Of a DNA stretch of 6,774 nt, positions 5,617-6,774 are shown piece by piece. Position 1 is the stretch's first letter. The number at the start of each line of letters is the position of its first letter. The notes below the pieces were generated by a model that worked only from the letters and a program-made list of their open reading frames with translations, was not told the DNA's origin and searched no databases. The stretch covers positions 1 through 6,774 of the forward strand of contig JAEDKI010000112.1 in the NCBI GenBank assembly GCA_016295895.1, read 5' to 3'. Made by a program: the position numbers and the translations under genes. This DNA comes from Clostridiaceae bacterium (lineage in GTDB: Bacteria > Bacillota > Clostridia > Oscillospirales > Acutalibacteraceae).

Positions 5617-6423
5617 ATGGCTTCGAGAGAAGATATATTAACCAATAAAATTTTCCTTTGTGCGGTTCTGCCCCTTGTCAAGACCATCGCCATGGACGAC
5701 CCCAAGCTTGCCAAGAAATTTGAGCATGCTCATGCGGTTATCCAGGTCAGCGCAAAAGACCCCGACGCTCCCGACGGCAAGTATGCAACACATTTTGTCG
5801 TTAACAGCGGCGAGTGGCTTTGCCACACCGATAAGGTTGCCGACAACGCTCACATTGAGCTTGAATTCAAGAGCGTTGAAGCCATGAACGCATTTTTCAA
5901 AGGAAAAATTTCTCCCGCAACCCTGCCCGCAATGCACGGCATTGCCAAGAAGCCCGCAGTTTTTGCGGCATTTATGATGACACTTCTCAAAATGTCCTCT
6001 TTGCTCACCGCAAAAGAGCCTCCGACAGACGAGGATACCAAAAAGCTTCTTGTTAAGTGCTATTTCTACCTTGTTTCAAGCGGAATCAGCACCCTCAACA
6101 AGCAGGGTCACGAAGAAGTTCACGATTGGGCGCTCAAGAGCCCCGACAGAGTTTATGCCTGGGCGGTTGACGGTTACCCCGAGGTTTCCGCTTTCATCCG
6201 CATCAAAGCGGGCAAATCAAAGGCAGGCAGAGGCGTTTATAAAAGAGCCCTCCCGTTCTTCACCATGCGCTTTGACAATCTTGACAGCGCTCTCGGAATC
6301 CTTATGGGAACTGCCGATATGCTTGAATACACAAAGCAGAGCAAGCTTATCATGGACGGAGCTCCCGAATTCGGCGCTCAGATCGGCGGCTACATGATGA
6401 CGGTTGCCTCATACGCACAGTAA
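5617..6423 (+). CDS. Second SCP2-like lipid-binding protein
   Basis: A 268-residue protein without signal peptide, fifth gene of the operon after a 52-bp gap that holds no terminator. Its plan matches the first operon protein: a helical N-terminus (LTNKIFLCAVLPLVKTIAM), a strand-rich half (about 38-130) with IELEFKSVEAMNAFFKGK (80-97), a linker helix, then a second strand-rich half (about 177-265) with FFTMRFDNLDSALGILMGTA (214-233) and a hydrophobic end. The pattern of hydrophobic strand, then a helix preceding a G-K or G-T turn, is what SCP2 domains show, so I infer a distant paralogue with two SCP2-like halves. A hydrophobic ligand pocket would be expected. It differs from the first protein in lacking the Cys cluster (Cys15, Cys69 and Cys148 only) and in having a basic patch (RIKAGKSKAGRGVYKR, 195-210). 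Confidence in the frame is very high; in the fold, moderate; the ligand is unknown. Confidence 0.55.
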   Translation: MASREDILTNKIFLCAVLPLVKTIAMDDPKLAKKFEHAHAVIQVSAKDPDAPDGKYATHFVVNSGEWLCHTDKVADNAHIELEFKSVEAMNAFFKGKISPATLPAMHGIAKKPAVFAAFMMTLLKMSSLLTAKEPPTDEDTKKLLVKCYFYLVSSGISTLNKQGHEEVHDWALKSPDRVYAWAVDGYPEVSAFIRIKAGKSKAGRGVYKRALPFFTMRFDNLDSALGILMGTADMLEYTKQSKLIMDGAPEFGAQIGGYMMTVASYAQ

Positions 6424-6438
6424 AAAGGAGATATTCCA

Positions 6439-6600
6439 ATGCTTTCAATTATTGCACTTCTCAGCGATCTTCCCATGTATATCGCTGATATCGTTACAAA
6501 GCTCACCGGAGCAGATATGTCCGCTTTCCTTGACATGGCTAACAAAGGAATGGCAGGCGCAATCGAGCTTGTTGAGCGCATCCTCACTCAGCTCGGCTAA
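6439..6600 (+). CDS. Small 53-residue helical protein, last gene of the operon
   Basis: AAGGAG (6425-6430) lies 8 nt before ATG 6439, and the frame runs 53 codons to TAA 6598-6600, 15 bp after the preceding gene and just before the terminator. The spacing, strong ribosome binding site and position make it a real gene despite its size. The product begins MLSIIALLSDLPMYIADIV, continues through KLTGADMSAFLDMANKG and ends in a Leu/Ile-rich helix (AIELVERILTQLG). It is mostly amphipathic helix with net charge about -3 and no Cys or Trp. There is no clear signal peptide, since the N-terminus has no basic residue. It could be a small partner of the SCP2-like proteins or the transketolase, or a membrane-surface peptide. 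I do not recognise a family. Confidence 0.72.
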   Translation: MLSIIALLSDLPMYIADIVTKLTGADMSAFLDMANKGMAGAIELVERILTQLG

Positions 6601-6618
6601 GTGTAACCGAATAATAAT

Positions 6619-6669
6619 AAAGCACGGAAAATTCAGGCAATGCCTGCGTTTCCCGTGCTTTTTTGTTTT
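6619..6669 (+). terminator. Rho-independent terminator of the operon
   Basis: AAAGCACGG (6619-6627) pairs perfectly with CCGTGCTTT (6653-6661). The stem continues past two small internal mismatches through AAA/TTT to CAGGC/GCCTG around a three-base AAT loop. The stem is followed by six T, a G and four T. It lies 18 nt after the small gene's stop and closes the six-gene unit. Confidence 0.92.
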
Positions 6670-6672
6670 CAC

Positions 6673-6694
6673 GGACAGCCGCAAGGGCTGTCCC
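6673..6694 (-). repeat. Palindromic intergenic repeat unit, first copy
   Basis: GGACAGCC (6673-6680) and GGCTGTCC (6686-6693) are perfect inverted arms around a 5-nt loop. Read on the minus strand the unit begins GTAGGGACAGCC, which resembles the abundant GTAGGGGCG-type palindromes I recall from intergenic DNA of many Clostridia. The family assignment is from memory. It has no T-run, so it is not a second terminator. Confidence 0.6.
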
Positions 6695-6714
6695 TACGAT
6701 TTGTTTTTCATTTT

Positions 6715-6740
6715 GTAGCGGACGATGCCCACATCGTCCC
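6715..6740 (+). repeat. Palindromic intergenic repeat unit, second copy, opposite orientation
   Basis: GGACGATG (6720-6727) and CATCGTCC (6732-6739) are perfect 8-bp arms around CCCA. The unit is led by GTAGC (6715-6719), matching the GTAGG lead of the first copy on the other strand. The two units face away from each other across a T-rich 17-bp centre (6698-6714). Confidence 0.6.
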
Positions 6741-6753
6741 AAATGAGGAAACA

Positions 6754-6774
6754 ATGGATTTTACAGGATTCACG
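6754..6774 (+). CDS. Possible start of a further gene, cut by the window end
   Basis: ATG 6754 follows TGAGG (6744-6748) at 5 nt, and seven codons (MDFTGFT) are open to the end of the window. No promoter is seen between the operon terminator and this ATG, so it may depend on readthrough or on signals inside the repeat pair. Too little is visible to name a product. Confidence 0.4.

Noticed and set aside
6673..6740. CRISPR or second terminator reading of the two hairpins
   Set aside because: Only two units with different arms and opposite orientation, no equal spacers, and no T-run directly after either stem.

Overview
The window looks like a chromosomal segment of an uncultured or gut-type Clostridia member (Oscillospiraceae/Ruminococcaceae-like). 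The evidence is strong AGGAGG ribosome binding sites with 7-9 nt spacing, sigma-A promoters with TTGACA and TGnTAAAAT boxes, balanced GC coding with AT-rich spacers, rho-independent terminators, and a clostridial-looking protein repertoire. This placement is inference; no rRNA or other marker gene is present.

Layout. (1) Positions 2-544 hold the 3' end of a gene for a very acidic protein with a hydrophobic C-terminus, function unknown. (2) Positions 584-1339 carry mtnN (5'-methylthioadenosine/S-adenosylhomocysteine nucleosidase) with its own extended -10 promoter; all catalytic residues are recognisable. (3) Positions 1340-1605 are a dense regulatory spacer with a consensus promoter, a strong terminator only about 15 nt past its expected start point, then a second promoter whose -35 box is covered by a perfect 7-3-7 palindrome. 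(4) Positions 1606-6600 form a tight six-gene operon: an SCP2-like lipid-binding protein, a class III PLP aminotransferase of the glutamate-1-semialdehyde aminomutase type, the N- and C-terminal halves of a split transketolase, a second SCP2-like protein, and a 53-residue protein. A strong terminator follows at 6619-6669. (5) Positions 6673-6739 contain two palindromic intergenic repeat units in opposite orientation, and a possible new gene starts at 6754 and runs off the window.

How the genes may work together. The six genes read as a self-contained cassette: the transketolase would make or break a C-C bond by moving a two-carbon ketol unit, the aminotransferase would aminate or rearrange a carbonyl, and the two SCP2-like proteins would hold or shuttle a hydrophobic molecule. 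No sugar-phosphate, haem or transport gene lies inside the unit to fix the substrate. I do not recognise this combination as a described pathway, and it is the most interesting item in the window. mtnN has separate signals and is probably an unrelated housekeeping neighbour.
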